Below, piece after piece: positions 27,808 through 37,736 of a stretch of DNA of 64,000 nucleotides. The DNA lies in contig NZ_VTWH01000001.1 of NCBI RefSeq assembly GCF_008369445.1, positions 620,001 to 684,000 on the forward strand, written 5' to 3'. The position numbers and the translations under genes were made by a program. Source of the stretch: Aureimonas fodinaquatilis (GTDB taxonomy: Bacteria > Pseudomonadota > Alphaproteobacteria > Rhizobiales > Rhizobiaceae). Under the pieces are notes generated by a model. The model did no database searches. It was not told the origin of the DNA and was given only the letters and a program-made list of their open reading frames with translations. Positions within the stretch are counted from its first letter, which is position 1. Each line of letters begins with the position of its first letter.

Positions 27808-28752
27808 CTACAGGGATGACAGGTCCGGATTTCGTATTGTTGTGGTTTCGGATGCGGCATTTTGGATATTACGCAGTATTTCTTTTAACAATGCGGCAAA
27901 TTCTGCAAAGTCGGCAGCCCGGCCGGAGGACGCGCGATGCACCAGCGCCAACTGGCGTTTGGGGGCAGGCGTTTGAAACGGCAGAAACGCAATGCCGCCA
28001 ACTTTGGCTTCTGTGGCCAGCGCCAGGCGTGGTGCCAGAGTTACGCCCAGTCCACCGGCCACCATTCGCAGCAGCGTGGCAAGTGAGGTTGCACCCAGCG
28101 AAGCAAGGTCTCGGCTTTCCACTATCTGGCAAACAGACAAAGCCTGCTGGCGCAGGCAATGGCCTTCTTCTAGCAAGATAAGCCTTTGGGATTTCAGTGC
28201 CTGTGAGCGTACCGGGACGGCTATTCGCGGCGCCTGATCCTCTGCCATCGCCAGGTAAAACTCATCGTCGGCCAGTTCCAGAACAGTCAGCGCCGGGTCC
28301 TCAACCGGCAGAGCCACCAATGCGCAATCGAGATGGCCTATGGACAGGTCTGCCAGCAGCTTTTCTGTCGTGCTTTCCCTGAGGCTCAGCTCCAGCTGTG
28401 GAAAATCAATGGCGAGCTGTTGAAGCAAGGCAGGCAGAAGATAGGGCGCGACGGAGGCTATGACGCCCATGCTCAGCGGGCCGGAAAGCCCCGCCTGATA
28501 CCGAGCAAAACCTTCCAGATCGCGGATTTCTCCGAGAATTCGCTGCACTTTCTCACGAATTTGCTGGCCAGCGCCCGTGACTGTAACGCCGGATGGGCGG
28601 CGCTCGAAAAGCTGAAAGCCGAAATGCATTTCCATCTGAGCGATCTGGCCGGACAGCGCGGGCTGGCTGATGTTCAGCCGCTGCGCTGCCCTGCCGAAAT
28701 GCAGGGTTTCAGCCAATGTTTCAAAATAGCGCATTTGTCGGATGGTCAGCAT
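27808..28752 (-). CDS. oxyR: LysR-type hydrogen peroxide regulator OxyR
   Basis: A 314-aa LysR regulator. Its redox cysteines fall at Cys199 and Cys208 ([12 protein letters not shown]), the same numbering as the E. coli OxyR disulfide pair. The N-terminal HTH is [23 protein letters not shown] 28752 begins [15 protein letters not shown], the normal family start; an open extension to 28917 overlaps katA and is rejected. It is divergent from katA across 112 nt. On peroxide the Cys199-Cys208 disulfide would form and activate katA transcription. Confidence 0.93.
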   Translation of the reverse strand: MLTIRQMRYFETLAETLHFGRAAQRLNISQPALSGQIAQMEMHFGFQLFERRPSGVTVTGAGQQIREKVQRILGEIRDLEGFARYQAGLSGPLSMGVIASVAPYLLPALLQQLAIDFPQLELSLRESTTEKLLADLSIGHLDCALVALPVEDPALTVLELADDEFYLAMAEDQAPRIAVPVRSQALKSQRLILLEEGHCLRQQALSVCQIVESRDLASLGATSLATLLRMVAGGLGVTLAPRLALATEAKVGGIAFLPFQTPAPKRQLALVHRASSGRAADFAEFAALLKEILRNIQNAASETTTIRNPDLSSL

Positions 28753-28754
28753 GG

Positions 28755-28806
28755 TTGATAAGAAAATCCGATTGCCGAGGTTAAAAATACGATTGGAATT
28801 TATCAA
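28755..28806. promoter_or_regulatory. Candidate OxyR operator in the oxyR-katA intergenic
   Basis: TTGATAA (28755-28761) and its inverse TTATCAA (28800-28806) enclose two similar blocks, AATCCGATT and AATACGATT. An extended AT-rich dyad of this size suits a LysR tetramer binding between divergent promoters. The match to a defined OxyR consensus is only partial. Confidence 0.4.
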
Positions 28807-28864
28807 AGTTTCATGTTGGAACAACTCCAGACTTCTCAAGTCAAACGCGAGAGTGGAGAAAATA

Positions 28865-30367
28865 ATGACCGATCGCAAAACTCTGACGACGACAGCGGGC
28901 GCACCGGTGCCCGACAATCAGAACTCCTGGACAGCAGGAGAGCGCGGCCCTGTTTTGTTGCAGGACTACCAGCTGATTGAAAAGCTGGCGCATCAGAACC
29001 GCGAGCGGATCCCTGAACGCGTTGTGCATGCCAAGGGCTGGGGCGCTTATGGCACGTTGAAAATCACCGGCGACATTTCCCGATACACCAACGCCAAAGT
29101 GTTGCAGCCCGGCGCGGTTACGCCAATGCTCGCACGCTTTTCCACCGTGGCTGGTGAAATGGGCGCGGCCGATGCCGAGCGCGATGTGCGCGGCTTTGCC
29201 CTGAAGTTTTACACCGAAGACGGCAACTGGGATCTGGTCGGCAACAACACGCCGGTGTTTTTTGTGCGCGATCCATACAAATTCCCGGACTTTATTCATA
29301 CGCAGAAGCGTCATCCAAAGACCAATATGCGCTCTCCAACAGCAATGTGGGACTTCTGGTCGCTTTCGCCCGAAAGTCTGCATCAGGTGACAATCCTGAT
29401 GTCGGATCGCGGCTTGCCGGTGTCTCCGCAGCATATGAACGGTTATGGCTCACACACATTCTCGTTGTGGAATGATGCCGGCGAGCGCTTCTGGGTGAAG
29501 TTCCACTTCAAAACCCGGCAGGGCCACAAGACCTATACCAACGAACAGGCTGATCAGGTTATTGCCCGCACGCGGGAAAGCTATCAGGAAGCGCTGTTCG
29601 GCGGTATCGACAATGGCGAATTCCCGCAATGGACAGTTCAGATCCAGATCATGCCGGAACTGGATGCTGAGAAGACCAGCTACAACCCGTTTGATCTGAC
29701 GAAGGTTTGGCCGCACGCCGAATATCCGCCGATCGAAATCGGGGTGATGGAGCTGAACCGCAACCCGGAAAACTATTTCGCTGAAATTGAAAATGCGGCT
29801 TTTTCCCCATCCAACATTGTTCCGGGCATTGGCTATTCGCCCGACAAGATGTTGCAGGCACGCGTCTTCTCTTACGCTGATGCACATCGCCACCGGCTGG
29901 GCACGCATTACGAAACCATTCCTGTCAACCAGCCGCGTTGCCCGGTTCATCATTACCACCGCGATGGCCAGATGAATGTGTTTGGCGGCATTAAAACCGG
30001 AAATCCGGATGCATACTACGAGCCGAATTCGGTGAATGGCCCGTTTGAGCAGAAGAGTGCACAGGAACCGCCACTGCGCATTTCAGGCGATGCAGACCGT
30101 TACAATCACCGCATCGGCAACGACGATTATGTGCAGGTGCGCGCATTGTTCAATCTGTTTGATGATGGTGAGAAAGCTCGGCTCTTCGCCAATATTGCGG
30201 CTGCGATGGGTGGCATTCCGCAGGAAATTGCAGATCGGCAGATTGCGCATTTTGATAAGGTTCACCCGGATTACGGTGCCGGGGTTCGGCATGCGCGGGA
30301 GGTTCTGTCCAATCGCGAGCCGGCAATTTCGGTGACGCCAAACACTCCGCAACAGGTTGGCGCATAA
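28865..30367 (+). CDS. katA: Monofunctional heme catalase
   Basis: A 500-aa small-subunit (clade 3) catalase that dismutates hydrogen peroxide in the cytoplasm. The distal heme His is residue 55 ([13 protein letters not shown]), with Asn in [15 protein letters not shown] and the proximal heme Tyr in [17 protein letters not shown] 28865 is preceded by GGAGAAAAT and begins [15 protein letters not shown], the usual catalase N-terminus. It is divergent from oxyR, which likely controls it, and is followed by a clear terminator. Confidence 0.96.
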   Translation: MTDRKTLTTTAGAPVPDNQNSWTAGERGPVLLQDYQLIEKLAHQNRERIPERVVHAKGWGAYGTLKITGDISRYTNAKVLQPGAVTPMLARFSTVAGEMGAADAERDVRGFALKFYTEDGNWDLVGNNTPVFFVRDPYKFPDFIHTQKRHPKTNMRSPTAMWDFWSLSPESLHQVTILMSDRGLPVSPQHMNGYGSHTFSLWNDAGERFWVKFHFKTRQGHKTYTNEQADQVIARTRESYQEALFGGIDNGEFPQWTVQIQIMPELDAEKTSYNPFDLTKVWPHAEYPPIEIGVMELNRNPENYFAEIENAAFSPSNIVPGIGYSPDKMLQARVFSYADAHRHRLGTHYETIPVNQPRCPVHHYHRDGQMNVFGGIKTGNPDAYYEPNSVNGPFEQKSAQEPPLRISGDADRYNHRIGNDDYVQVRALFNLFDDGEKARLFANIAAAMGGIPQEIADRQIAHFDKVHPDYGAGVRHAREVLSNREPAISVTPNTPQQVGA

Positions 30368-30397
30368 TTTTCGTCACCGCTTGTCGGATGTTCATCA

Positions 30398-30426
30398 GGG
30401 CCGCGGCATCAGTTGCGGCCCTTTTT
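30398..30426 (+). terminator. Rho-independent terminator after katA
   Basis: Stem GGGCCGC (30398-30404)/GCGGCCC (30415-30421) with a 10-nt loop and TTTTT at 30422-30426. Confidence 0.9.
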
Positions 30427-30513
30427 GCTGCGCAATTCTCTTGCGGTGGTGAATGTGCGAGTCTACCAAGGCTTCTTTTGCGGATGTCAGTGGTCTGAAG
30501 GAATATCGGGATA

Positions 30514-31809
30514 ATGCGTCTTGGCGGTCGGATAGCAGCAGCGATTGAAGTTATCGAAGATATGGACCGGCGCAAACGGCCGGTGGCCGATGCATTGAAG
30601 GATTGGGGACTTTCTCATCGTTTTGCCGGGTCTGGCGACAGATCTGCTATCGGCAATATTGTCTATGATACCCTTCGGCGGCGGCGCTCTCTGGGTTTCC
30701 GCATGGGGCAGGACGACACCTCTTCAGTTGTTTTTGGCGCGGTGCTGGCTTCAGGCCTGGATGCCGACGCTCTGGTTGCTGCGCTGGATGGCGACAGGCA
30801 TGCACCGGCTTTGCCCGCTGACGGCAGCCTGGCCAGGTTTTCCGCAATCAGTCTGGCAGAGGCGCCTGCCGCTGTTCAGGCCGATGTTCCTGATTGGCTG
30901 GCTGGCCCTTTGCAGGACTCACTGGGTGATAACTGGGTCACTGAGGCCCAGGCATTTTCCGAGCGCCCGCCATTGGACATGCGCGTCAACACGTTGAAGG
31001 CTGCGCGCGAGGACGTGCTGGCGGAATTGGCACCGTTTGATGCAACGCCTTGTGAAATCTCTCCGGTCGGCTTGCGCATTGCGCCGATTGCCAGCGATGG
31101 GCGGCATCCGAATGTTCAGGTGGAACGCGGTTTCCAGACTGGCGCTTTTGAAATCCAGGATGAGGGGTCACAGCTTGCCGCGCTGCTGTCGGGCGCAAAG
31201 CCGGGGGACACGGTGCTGGATGCATGCGCTGGAGCTGGCGGCAAAACGCTGGCACTTGCGGCGATGATGAAGGGGCAGGGCGTTTTACACGCCTATGATA
31301 CGGATCGGCAGCGGTTGGCGCCAATATGGGACAGGCTGGCACGTGCGGGGGCCGGCAATGTTGAAGTGCACGCGCCGCGCGCGTCACTTGGGCATTTGCA
31401 TGGCACGCTGGATCTGGTTGTGGCGGATGCGCCATGTTCCGGTGCGGGCACGTGGCGCAGACGGCCGGACGCGAAGTGGCGCCTGTCGGCCGCGCAGCTG
31501 GAGCGCAGGGTTGCAGAGCAGGCCAAGGTGCTGGCAATGGCTGAAGCCTTCGTGCGTCCAGGCGGGCGGCTGGTCTACATCACCTGTTCGCTGCTGGCAC
31601 AGGAGAATGCTCTGCAGGTTCAATCCTTCCTGCAGCAGTTCCCGGAATTTGAGGCAGAGGATGCAGCACGCATCTGGCAGGAGACCTTGCCGGATAGTGG
31701 CGCGCGGTACCACCCATCGGCCATTGGAGCCGGGTGCGGCCTGACGATGACACCGCAAAAAACCGGCACCGATGGCTTCTTTTTCGCCAGCCTGACACGG
31801 CGGGGCTGA
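30514..31809 (+). CDS. rsmB: 16S rRNA (cytosine-C5) methyltransferase, RsmB/NOL1 family
   Basis: A 431-aa SAM-dependent RNA m5C methyltransferase. The N-terminal NusB-like RNA-binding part (about 1-140) is followed by the Rossmann methyltransferase, with DACAGAGGKTLALAA binding SAM, DAPCSGAGTWRRRPD, and YITCSLLAQEN containing the catalytic Cys. This two-Cys arrangement is diagnostic of Nop2/Sun proteins. RsmB methylates C967 of 16S rRNA in E. coli; the exact target here is inferred. It is upstream of guaA, separated by a terminator-like hairpin. Confidence 0.88.
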   Translation: MRLGGRIAAAIEVIEDMDRRKRPVADALKDWGLSHRFAGSGDRSAIGNIVYDTLRRRRSLGFRMGQDDTSSVVFGAVLASGLDADALVAALDGDRHAPALPADGSLARFSAISLAEAPAAVQADVPDWLAGPLQDSLGDNWVTEAQAFSERPPLDMRVNTLKAAREDVLAELAPFDATPCEISPVGLRIAPIASDGRHPNVQVERGFQTGAFEIQDEGSQLAALLSGAKPGDTVLDACAGAGGKTLALAAMMKGQGVLHAYDTDRQRLAPIWDRLARAGAGNVEVHAPRASLGHLHGTLDLVVADAPCSGAGTWRRRPDAKWRLSAAQLERRVAEQAKVLAMAEAFVRPGGRLVYITCSLLAQENALQVQSFLQQFPEFEAEDAARIWQETLPDSGARYHPSAIGAGCGLTMTPQKTGTDGFFFASLTRRG

Positions 31810-31867
31810 TTTCGCTGACGAAATATCCGGCGTCAGAGCATGTGATTGTGAATATTTATGGAATCTG

Positions 31868-31900
31868 GTTCAAAAGCACTTGCCTTTTGAACGGCTTTTT
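31868..31900 (+). terminator. Rho-independent terminator between rsmB and guaA
   Basis: Perfect 9-bp stem GTTCAAAAG/CTTTTGAAC (31868-31876 and 31884-31892), loop CACTTGC, then GGCTTTTT ending at 31900. It lies 14 nt before the guaA start, so guaA would need a promoter within or after the stem, or partial read-through. Confidence 0.75.
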
Positions 31901-31913
31901 CTAGAAGTTCGCC

Positions 31914-33470
31914 ATGACCCAGCACACTGATACCATCCTCATCATCGATTTCGGCTCTCAAGTCACTCAGCTCATTGCGCGGCGCGTGCGTGAGGCGGGT
32001 GTCTATTCCGAGATTGTGCCATTCCAATCTGCATTGGAAGGCTTCAAACGGCTCCAACCCAAGGCAGTCATTCTTTCGGGTTCGCCCGCTTCCACCACGG
32101 AAGAAAATTCCCCGCGCGTGCCGCAGGAAATTTTCGAGGCTGGCTTGCCGATCCTGGGCATCTGCTATGGGCAGCAAACCATGTGCGCGCAGCTTGGCGG
32201 ACGCATCGAGGGTGGGCTGCATCGCGAATTCGGGCGGGCTTTTGTGGAAGTGCAGCGCCCATCGCCATTGTTCGACAGTGTGTGGGCAGAGGGCACGAGG
32301 CATCAGGTGTGGATGAGCCATGGCGACAGGGTTACGGCTTTGCCTCCGGGTTTTGAGATTGTGGCGGTTTCGCCCGGTGCACCATTTGCTGCCATTGCGG
32401 ATGAGAAGCGGCGCTTTTACGGAGTGCAGTTTCACCCGGAGGTGGTGCACACACCCGATGGCGCAAAGCTGATTTCCAACTTTGTTCATCGCATTTCCGG
32501 CCTGGCGGGTGACTGGACAATGGCGGCATTTCGCGAAAAGGCGATTGCCGATATTCGCGCCCAGGTTGGAACGGGCCGGGTCATTTGCGGTCTTTCGGGC
32601 GGGGTAGACTCATCAGTTGCGGCAATCCTGATCCATGAAGCGATTGGCGCACAACTGACATGCATTTTCGTCGATCACGGGCTGATGCGGCAGAATGAGG
32701 CGTCTGAAGTGGTTTCGATGTTCCGGGACCACTACAATATTCCGCTGGTGCATGTTGAGGCGCAGGACCTGTTCATCGACGCGCTGGAAGGCGAGATGGA
32801 CCCGGAGGTCAAGCGCAAAACCATCGGGCGTCTGTTCATTGAAACGTTCGAGGCTGAGGCGAAGAAGCTTGGCGGCGCAGAATTTCTTGCGCAGGGAACG
32901 CTCTATCCTGATGTGATCGAGAGTGTATCGTTCACGGGCGGACCATCGGTAACGATCAAGTCGCACCACAATGTGGGTGGTTTGCCGGAACGTATGAACA
33001 TGAAGCTGGTGGAACCGCTTCGTGAACTGTTCAAGGACGAGGTGCGGGTGCTGGGGCGTGAGCTTGGGCTACCGGAAAGCTTTGTCGGACGGCACCCGTT
33101 TCCGGGGCCGGGACTTGCCATTCGTTGCCCGGGCGGGATCACTCGCGAGAAGCTGGATATTCTGCGACAGGCAGATGCGATCTATCTGGACGAGATCCGC
33201 AAGGCGGGGCTTTACGATGTGATCTGGCAGGCTTTTGCCGTGCTGCTGCCCGTCCAGACGGTTGGCGTTATGGGCGATGGGCGCACTTATGAGTTTGTGT
33301 GTGCCTTGCGGGCAGTGACATCGGTTGATGGCATGACGGCGGATTTCTATCACTATGATATGGAATTTCTCGGCAATGCAGCGACGCGCATCATCAACGA
33401 GGTGCGCGGCATCAACCGGGTGGTCTATGATGTAACGTCAAAGCCGCCCGGCACCATTGAGTGGGAATGA
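31914..33470 (+). CDS. guaA: GMP synthase (glutamine-hydrolysing)
   Basis: A 518-aa enzyme that converts XMP to GMP in purine biosynthesis. An N-terminal class I glutamine amidotransferase carries the nucleophile Cys in [15 protein letters not shown] and the His/Glu of [11 protein letters not shown]. The ATP pyrophosphatase P-loop is [12 protein letters not shown], and the C-terminal dimerisation domain ends in KPPGTIEWE, the invariant GuaA terminus. Length matches the family exactly. Confidence 0.97.
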   Translation: MTQHTDTILIIDFGSQVTQLIARRVREAGVYSEIVPFQSALEGFKRLQPKAVILSGSPASTTEENSPRVPQEIFEAGLPILGICYGQQTMCAQLGGRIEGGLHREFGRAFVEVQRPSPLFDSVWAEGTRHQVWMSHGDRVTALPPGFEIVAVSPGAPFAAIADEKRRFYGVQFHPEVVHTPDGAKLISNFVHRISGLAGDWTMAAFREKAIADIRAQVGTGRVICGLSGGVDSSVAAILIHEAIGAQLTCIFVDHGLMRQNEASEVVSMFRDHYNIPLVHVEAQDLFIDALEGEMDPEVKRKTIGRLFIETFEAEAKKLGGAEFLAQGTLYPDVIESVSFTGGPSVTIKSHHNVGGLPERMNMKLVEPLRELFKDEVRVLGRELGLPESFVGRHPFPGPGLAIRCPGGITREKLDILRQADAIYLDEIRKAGLYDVIWQAFAVLLPVQTVGVMGDGRTYEFVCALRAVTSVDGMTADFYHYDMEFLGNAATRIINEVRGINRVVYDVTSKPPGTIEWE

Positions 33471-33730
33471 GCGAGCGAATTGCTGCTTCCGTTGTCTGAT
33501 TAGTTGCCACCAGGGGATAACTAATTTCAGATGACCGCTCGCCAATCGGAATACGCCGATGCAGGATCATCAATCCGACATCAGAAACCCGGCATTTTGG
33601 CATGCCGTCGCGATGTAGGCGGCTGATGCCAAGACGGATGGCCGCGTTGAAATGGATTATTGCGGGCAATCCATTTCGCTGCACCTCGATCGCCCATCTG
33701 CCCGCATCCCCTACGGCGCGAAAACCGCGG
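33471..33730. other. Intergenic segment without a recognised gene
   Basis: The gap between guaA and the convergent fusion gene. A minus-strand frame (33412-33834) crosses it but overlaps both neighbours and has no family resemblance. No clear terminator was found. This marks the switch from housekeeping genes to the accessory-looking block. Confidence 0.5.
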
Positions 33731-35251
33731 TTAAAGCGACTTGAAAATTCGTTGAAGCCATTGGGCTGACTCCGTGATATCCGCGGCCACCAGTTCGTGA
33801 CCGGTCGGAAGTTCGCGGAGATCGATGTCCGCACCGCCGGCTTCGAGCGGGGTGGTCAGCGCTTTCGCATCGCGGGCATAGACATCATCGCGCCCCGTAA
33901 GAACCAGCACATTCGTTCCCGATAGATCAGCGCCAGGCGGGTTTTCCAGCGCCTGAATTCCACGCAGCAATATTGCGCGCTGCACCACATCCGGATGAAG
34001 CTGAATGGCCGCCGCCAGAAAATTCGCCCCGTTGGAGTAGCCGAGAAACACAAGCCTGTTCCTGTCGAGACCATAGCCGTTTACAGCACCTTCAACGAAA
34101 GCCCGGAACGCTTCGGCTTCGCTGTGAATGTCTGCCTGATCGAACGTGTCAGCGCCTGCTCGGCGGAACCAGCGATTGGATCCCTCTTCGGTCGCACGGC
34201 CCCGCACACCGAGAAGAGTGGCGTGCGGCGCTATGCGTCGAGCAATCGGCATCAGATCGGCCTCATTGCCGCCCGTTCCGTGCAGCAGCACCAATGTCAA
34301 GCCGTCCGGACTCTTCGGACGGTTGAAACGATGGATGAACGGAAGCTCGCGGGCCGGAAACCTGTCTTCACCCGGCAACGCAAACTGCGGCAACATCGCC
34401 CTCAGGTCTTCCGCCCGATCAGCATCGTGTGGCGGCGTGAACAGAGTCTGTCCAAGCTCTTCAGGTGCTTCGTCAATGGTCATTCCCGGGCCGTCAGTGG
34501 CATATTCCAGGAGGATGCCGGCAGGGTCACGAACATAGAGCGACAGGAAGTATTTTCGGTCGTGGACTTCGGTGGGGCCGTGATCTTTCAAAGAAAGTCG
34601 CATGGATCGCACTGCGTCAACGTCCGGTGCACGAAACGCCACATGGTCCGGCACGCCTGCTCCAGGGACGGAAGGGACGAAACCCGTAACTTCCCTGATA
34701 TCGACGATATCGGTTTCGGAGGCCATGCGCTGCGTCAAACCGTCCCGTGCACCTTGGCTGTAACCGAAACGCGTCAGGAACTGCGCCGTTTCCATCGCCT
34801 TGTCTGTCAAGAGTGTGACGCCCCGCAGCCGGGACGGCGTATTGTCGGCCGGTATTGCGGCATCGATCCCGACCAGCTTAACGATCAAGCCATCCGGGTC
34901 TTTCAGGCGCAGGACCGGTTCTTCGAATTCGCGAGAAGGGCCTTCCAGTGGAATGCCGGCAGCCAGTGCTCTGGTCAGCCAGTCTCCAATGGAGGCAGAC
35001 GGCACGGCAAGAGACACTTCTGAGACCTGTCCAATGCCCGTGCGACCGCGGCCCGCTGCCTCCCATACAAGAAAGGTCAGCAGCGAGCCGGGGCTGCCTT
35101 GCCTGTCTCCATAGATGAGATGCAGTTGCTCGGCGTCCGCAAATCCGGCGGTCCGCTTCACCAGCGCAAGACCCAGAAAGCCAACATAGAAATCGACATT
35201 GGCCTGCACATTGGCTGTGATGCCGGTGAAATGGTGGATACCGCTCGTCAT
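33731..35251 (-). CDS. Fusion of VOC ring-cleaving dioxygenase (MhqO-like) and alpha/beta hydrolase (MhqD-like)
   Basis: A 506-aa two-part protein. Residues 1-300 are a two-module VOC dioxygenase (GIHHFTGITANVQANVDFYV, GSPGSLLTFLVWE, GVPDHVAFRAPD, GILLEYATDGPG). Residues about 310-506 are a carboxylesterase/phospholipase-type hydrolase: LVLLHGTGGNEADL, nucleophile GYSNGA, Asp near LTGRDDVYA and His in LPTGHELVAAD. In Bacillus the separate mhqO and mhqD genes share a quinone-detoxification regulon; here both activities would sit on one chain, with ring cleavage followed by ester or C-C hydrolysis. An AraC regulator lies 158 nt upstream in the same direction. The substrate is inferred only by family. 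Confidence 0.87.
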   Translation of the reverse strand: MTSGIHHFTGITANVQANVDFYVGFLGLALVKRTAGFADAEQLHLIYGDRQGSPGSLLTFLVWEAAGRGRTGIGQVSEVSLAVPSASIGDWLTRALAAGIPLEGPSREFEEPVLRLKDPDGLIVKLVGIDAAIPADNTPSRLRGVTLLTDKAMETAQFLTRFGYSQGARDGLTQRMASETDIVDIREVTGFVPSVPGAGVPDHVAFRAPDVDAVRSMRLSLKDHGPTEVHDRKYFLSLYVRDPAGILLEYATDGPGMTIDEAPEELGQTLFTPPHDADRAEDLRAMLPQFALPGEDRFPARELPFIHRFNRPKSPDGLTLVLLHGTGGNEADLMPIARRIAPHATLLGVRGRATEEGSNRWFRRAGADTFDQADIHSEAEAFRAFVEGAVNGYGLDRNRLVFLGYSNGANFLAAAIQLHPDVVQRAILLRGIQALENPPGADLSGTNVLVLTGRDDVYARDAKALTTPLEAGGADIDLRELPTGHELVAADITESAQWLQRIFKSL

Positions 35252-35409
35252 GTCGTGATGCCTTTAAAGTTTAACCTTCAGGAGCGCCTGGGCTCTGGGC
35301 GAGTGGAAAAGGCTGGGATAGTTGCAGTTAGTGATCTATCGCCGAGACCTTGACGCCGCAAACCAGCCAATAGCCGAAGCGATGGCGCCAACTGCAAGCA
35401 GTTTCTCTG

Positions 35410-36321
35410 CTACTGCAAAGCCGGACGCGAGGGATCCCGCACCGCTCGGCGATAAACCGTTGGAGTGACATGCCTGTGCTTGAGGAATACCCGGGCGAGC
35501 ACCTGACCGGATGAGTAACCAATCTCCTGCGCGATTTCCGTTACCGGAAGGTCTGTCTGTTCCAGAAGTTCGCAGGCTTTTTCCAGTCTTAGCTGTGTCA
35601 GATAAAGGCGTGGTGGTACACCGACGCTGTGCTTGAACATACGTGCGAAATGAAACGGTGAAAGACGCGTCTCGGCTGCCAGTTCGTCGAGGCTTATGTT
35701 CTCTGAAAGCCGAACTCTCATCATCTCGAGACAACGCCTCTCTGCCCATGGAGCCAGTCCGCCTCTAGCTGGAGAGAGCGGGGCTCCACCCAGGCGACAC
35801 AGCTCTGCCAGTATTTCAAAACCTGCGGCCCGGGCCAACAATCGAGAGGGGACGCCCTCCTCGTCACATAGAGCCCAAAGATTTCGGAGCGCAGAACGAA
35901 TGGCCGAAGAGTTGAAAATTTGCCCGTAAGCGCAAAGGCTATCAAAAGAAAATTGGCCGTTGGACGCCTCGTCGAGTGCGTCTTGCCATTCCGCCAGCGG
36001 GAAGGCCAGGCTGCGGAGCTGATGGTCGGAGTCGTTCACGACGTCAACGGCGAAGTTGGGCGCAGCGACTATGAGATCGCCTTTCGCACTTTTCACATCA
36101 AAACGCCCCCCTCCAAGGTCGCCACTGACCCGTCCGCCGCCCATGATGTCTTGAAACAATACAACATCCGGCAGCGCCGGACGCGACATGTCTCCGGCCG
36201 GACGTTCGACCTCAAGAAGATCAAGAACTCCACCCTCGGATTTCATGGTTCGCAAATAGGACGCGTGCTGACCAGCGCGATGCCATTGAGCAAAGGAGGG
36301 GGAGGCATGCACCGTCATCAC
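35410..36321 (-). CDS. AraC-family transcriptional regulator
   Basis: A 303-aa regulator. The N-terminal 180 residues form an uncharacterised effector domain. The C-terminal AraC DNA-binding domain (about 195-295) has two helix-turn-helix units: LDELAAETRLSPFHFARMFK, and the second around VTEIAQEIGYSSGQVLARVF, with the signature GYSSGQVLARVFLKHRHVTPTVYRR. It is co-directional with the downstream dioxygenase-hydrolase fusion, which is the likely target, and lies downstream of the LLM oxidoreductase gene after a 311-nt gap. Confidence 0.9.
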   Translation of the reverse strand: MMTVHASPSFAQWHRAGQHASYLRTMKSEGGVLDLLEVERPAGDMSRPALPDVVLFQDIMGGGRVSGDLGGGRFDVKSAKGDLIVAAPNFAVDVVNDSDHQLRSLAFPLAEWQDALDEASNGQFSFDSLCAYGQIFNSSAIRSALRNLWALCDEEGVPSRLLARAAGFEILAELCRLGGAPLSPARGGLAPWAERRCLEMMRVRLSENISLDELAAETRLSPFHFARMFKHSVGVPPRLYLTQLRLEKACELLEQTDLPVTEIAQEIGYSSGQVLARVFLKHRHVTPTVYRRAVRDPSRPALQ

Positions 36322-36632
36322 TGTATCTCCTATGCTTGTCAGCGCCTCCTGATCAGCTCGCGGACATCTTGGCGCCTATTGGATTGATCAGGTGCGATAG
36401 GATCCATCTGATCCGTTTGAAGAAGCGCCGGAGCGATCCTTGTTCCCCGCTGCCTGGAATGAAACGGTTTCCATAGCCCTGCAGAGGAGTTGAAGTGTGC
36501 AATAAACGCGGTTCGACCCATCGTCACGAGATGGCGGGAAGCGCAATTGTCTGAGTATACTGGGGAAGGGGTCAACCCAGCGCAAGTCCACTGAAGGCAT
36601 AAACAGCAGCTTGAACGAGATCGGGACAGCAC
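36322..36632. other. 311-nt intergenic region, no gene seen
   Basis: It contains only a weak dyad, GATCAG (36386)/CTGATC (36408), and no RNA motif or protein-like frame. As the upstream region of the AraC gene it probably carries that gene's promoter and the 3' end of the LLM transcript. Confidence 0.5.
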
Positions 36633-37703
36633 TTATTCGTGTCTTGGATCCAGGGCATTCGCGCGGCCTGGCGGCAACTTCGCCCGGACAATCGGCGCCA
36701 CTTCCATGCCGAGAAGTTCGATCGAGCGTTTCATGGCCGCCGTTTCAAGTGAAGCCGTGCTCATCTGATAAGTGATGCGCGACACACCACCGAGCGTTTC
36801 ACTGGCACGGAGCATTTTGGCGGCCACTGTTGACGGACTGCCGATAAGAAAGGCGCCCTCTGGACTGGCCATTGCGTCGAACTGCTTGCGGGAAGGCGGT
36901 GACCAGCCACGCTCACGACCGATCTGTGCCGTCAGGTGCGACCAGCCGGGAAAGAAATCATTTGCGGCGCTGGTGTCGGTTTCTCCAACGAAGCCCATTG
37001 CGTGAACGCCGACCACCAGCTTCTCAGGGCTATGTCCCGCGCGCTTTCCCGCCTCGCGGTAGATATCCACAAGGGGTCGAAAGCGGTCGAACGTTCCTCC
37101 AATGATAGCGACCATCAGCGGCAAACCCAGCAAGCCAGCACGTGCGAAGGATTCCGGCGTACCGCCGACCCCGAGCCAGATCGGCAAACGGGCCTGGTGT
37201 GGGCGCGGGAAAACCCCCTGGCCAGTTAGCGGCGGCCTGAAACGACCTTCCCACCTGATGTTGGTTGTCTCGCCAAGCTGGAGGAAAAGATCAAGATTTT
37301 CTGCAAACAGATCATCATAGGCGCGCGTGTCCAGCCCGAATAATGGGAAAGCTTCAATGAATGACCCTCGGCCAACCACGATTTCTGCGCGCCCCTTCGA
37401 TATCAGGTCAAGAGTTGCGAACTCCTGAAAGACACGCACGGGATCCGCGGCGCTCAGCACCGTGACAGCACTGGTCAGCCTGATCTGGCTGGTCCGGGCT
37501 GCCGCCGCAGCCAGAATGACAGCGGGCGCGGAATCAAGGAATTCCGCGCGATGGTGCTCGCCGATACCAAACACATCAAGTCCGACCCGGTCGGCAACCT
37601 CAATTTCCTGCAAAAGATCGGCCATGCGGTCGGTTGCCGAGGGAAGCAGGCCTGTTGCGGGATCAGGAAGGATAGCTGCGAAGCTGTCGATACCGATTTC
37701 CAT
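36633..37703 (-). CDS. LLM-class flavin-dependent oxidoreductase (bacterial luciferase-like)
   Basis: A 356-aa TIM-barrel flavoprotein of the luciferase-like monooxygenase superfamily. It shows MEIGIDSFA at strand 1, VGLDVFGIGEHHRAEFLDSAP (the luciferase-like GEHH loop), and RAEIVVGRGSFIEAFPLFG. Members use FMNH2 or F420H2; no flavin reductase lies nearby. It probably oxidises an aldehyde or xenobiotic. It is 33 nt downstream of the MoaF-SnoaL gene, giving a likely co-transcribed set with the cysteine hydrolase upstream. Confidence 0.88.
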   Translation of the reverse strand: MEIGIDSFAAILPDPATGLLPSATDRMADLLQEIEVADRVGLDVFGIGEHHRAEFLDSAPAVILAAAAARTSQIRLTSAVTVLSAADPVRVFQEFATLDLISKGRAEIVVGRGSFIEAFPLFGLDTRAYDDLFAENLDLFLQLGETTNIRWEGRFRPPLTGQGVFPRPHQARLPIWLGVGGTPESFARAGLLGLPLMVAIIGGTFDRFRPLVDIYREAGKRAGHSPEKLVVGVHAMGFVGETDTSAANDFFPGWSHLTAQIGRERGWSPPSRKQFDAMASPEGAFLIGSPSTVAAKMLRASETLGGVSRITYQMSTASLETAAMKRSIELLGMEVAPIVRAKLPPGRANALDPRHE

Positions 37704-37736
37704 AATGGCCTTTCTGAAAAAACTTCGGATTGTCGT

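Noticed and set aside
33412-33834. Minus-strand frame spanning the guaA/fusion-gene gap
   Set aside because: It overlaps the 3' ends of two real genes and has no family resemblance. A pseudogene remnant was considered, but nothing identifiable was found.
33995-35023. Plus-strand frame of 342 codons opposite the dioxygenase-hydrolase fusion
   Set aside because: Antisense to a gene with both VOC and GxSxG features; Arg/Cys/His-rich, no domain.
36339-36632. Minus-strand frame in the 311-nt AraC upstream region
   Set aside because: 97 codons, Arg/Ser/Cys-rich, no ribosome-binding site or homology pattern.
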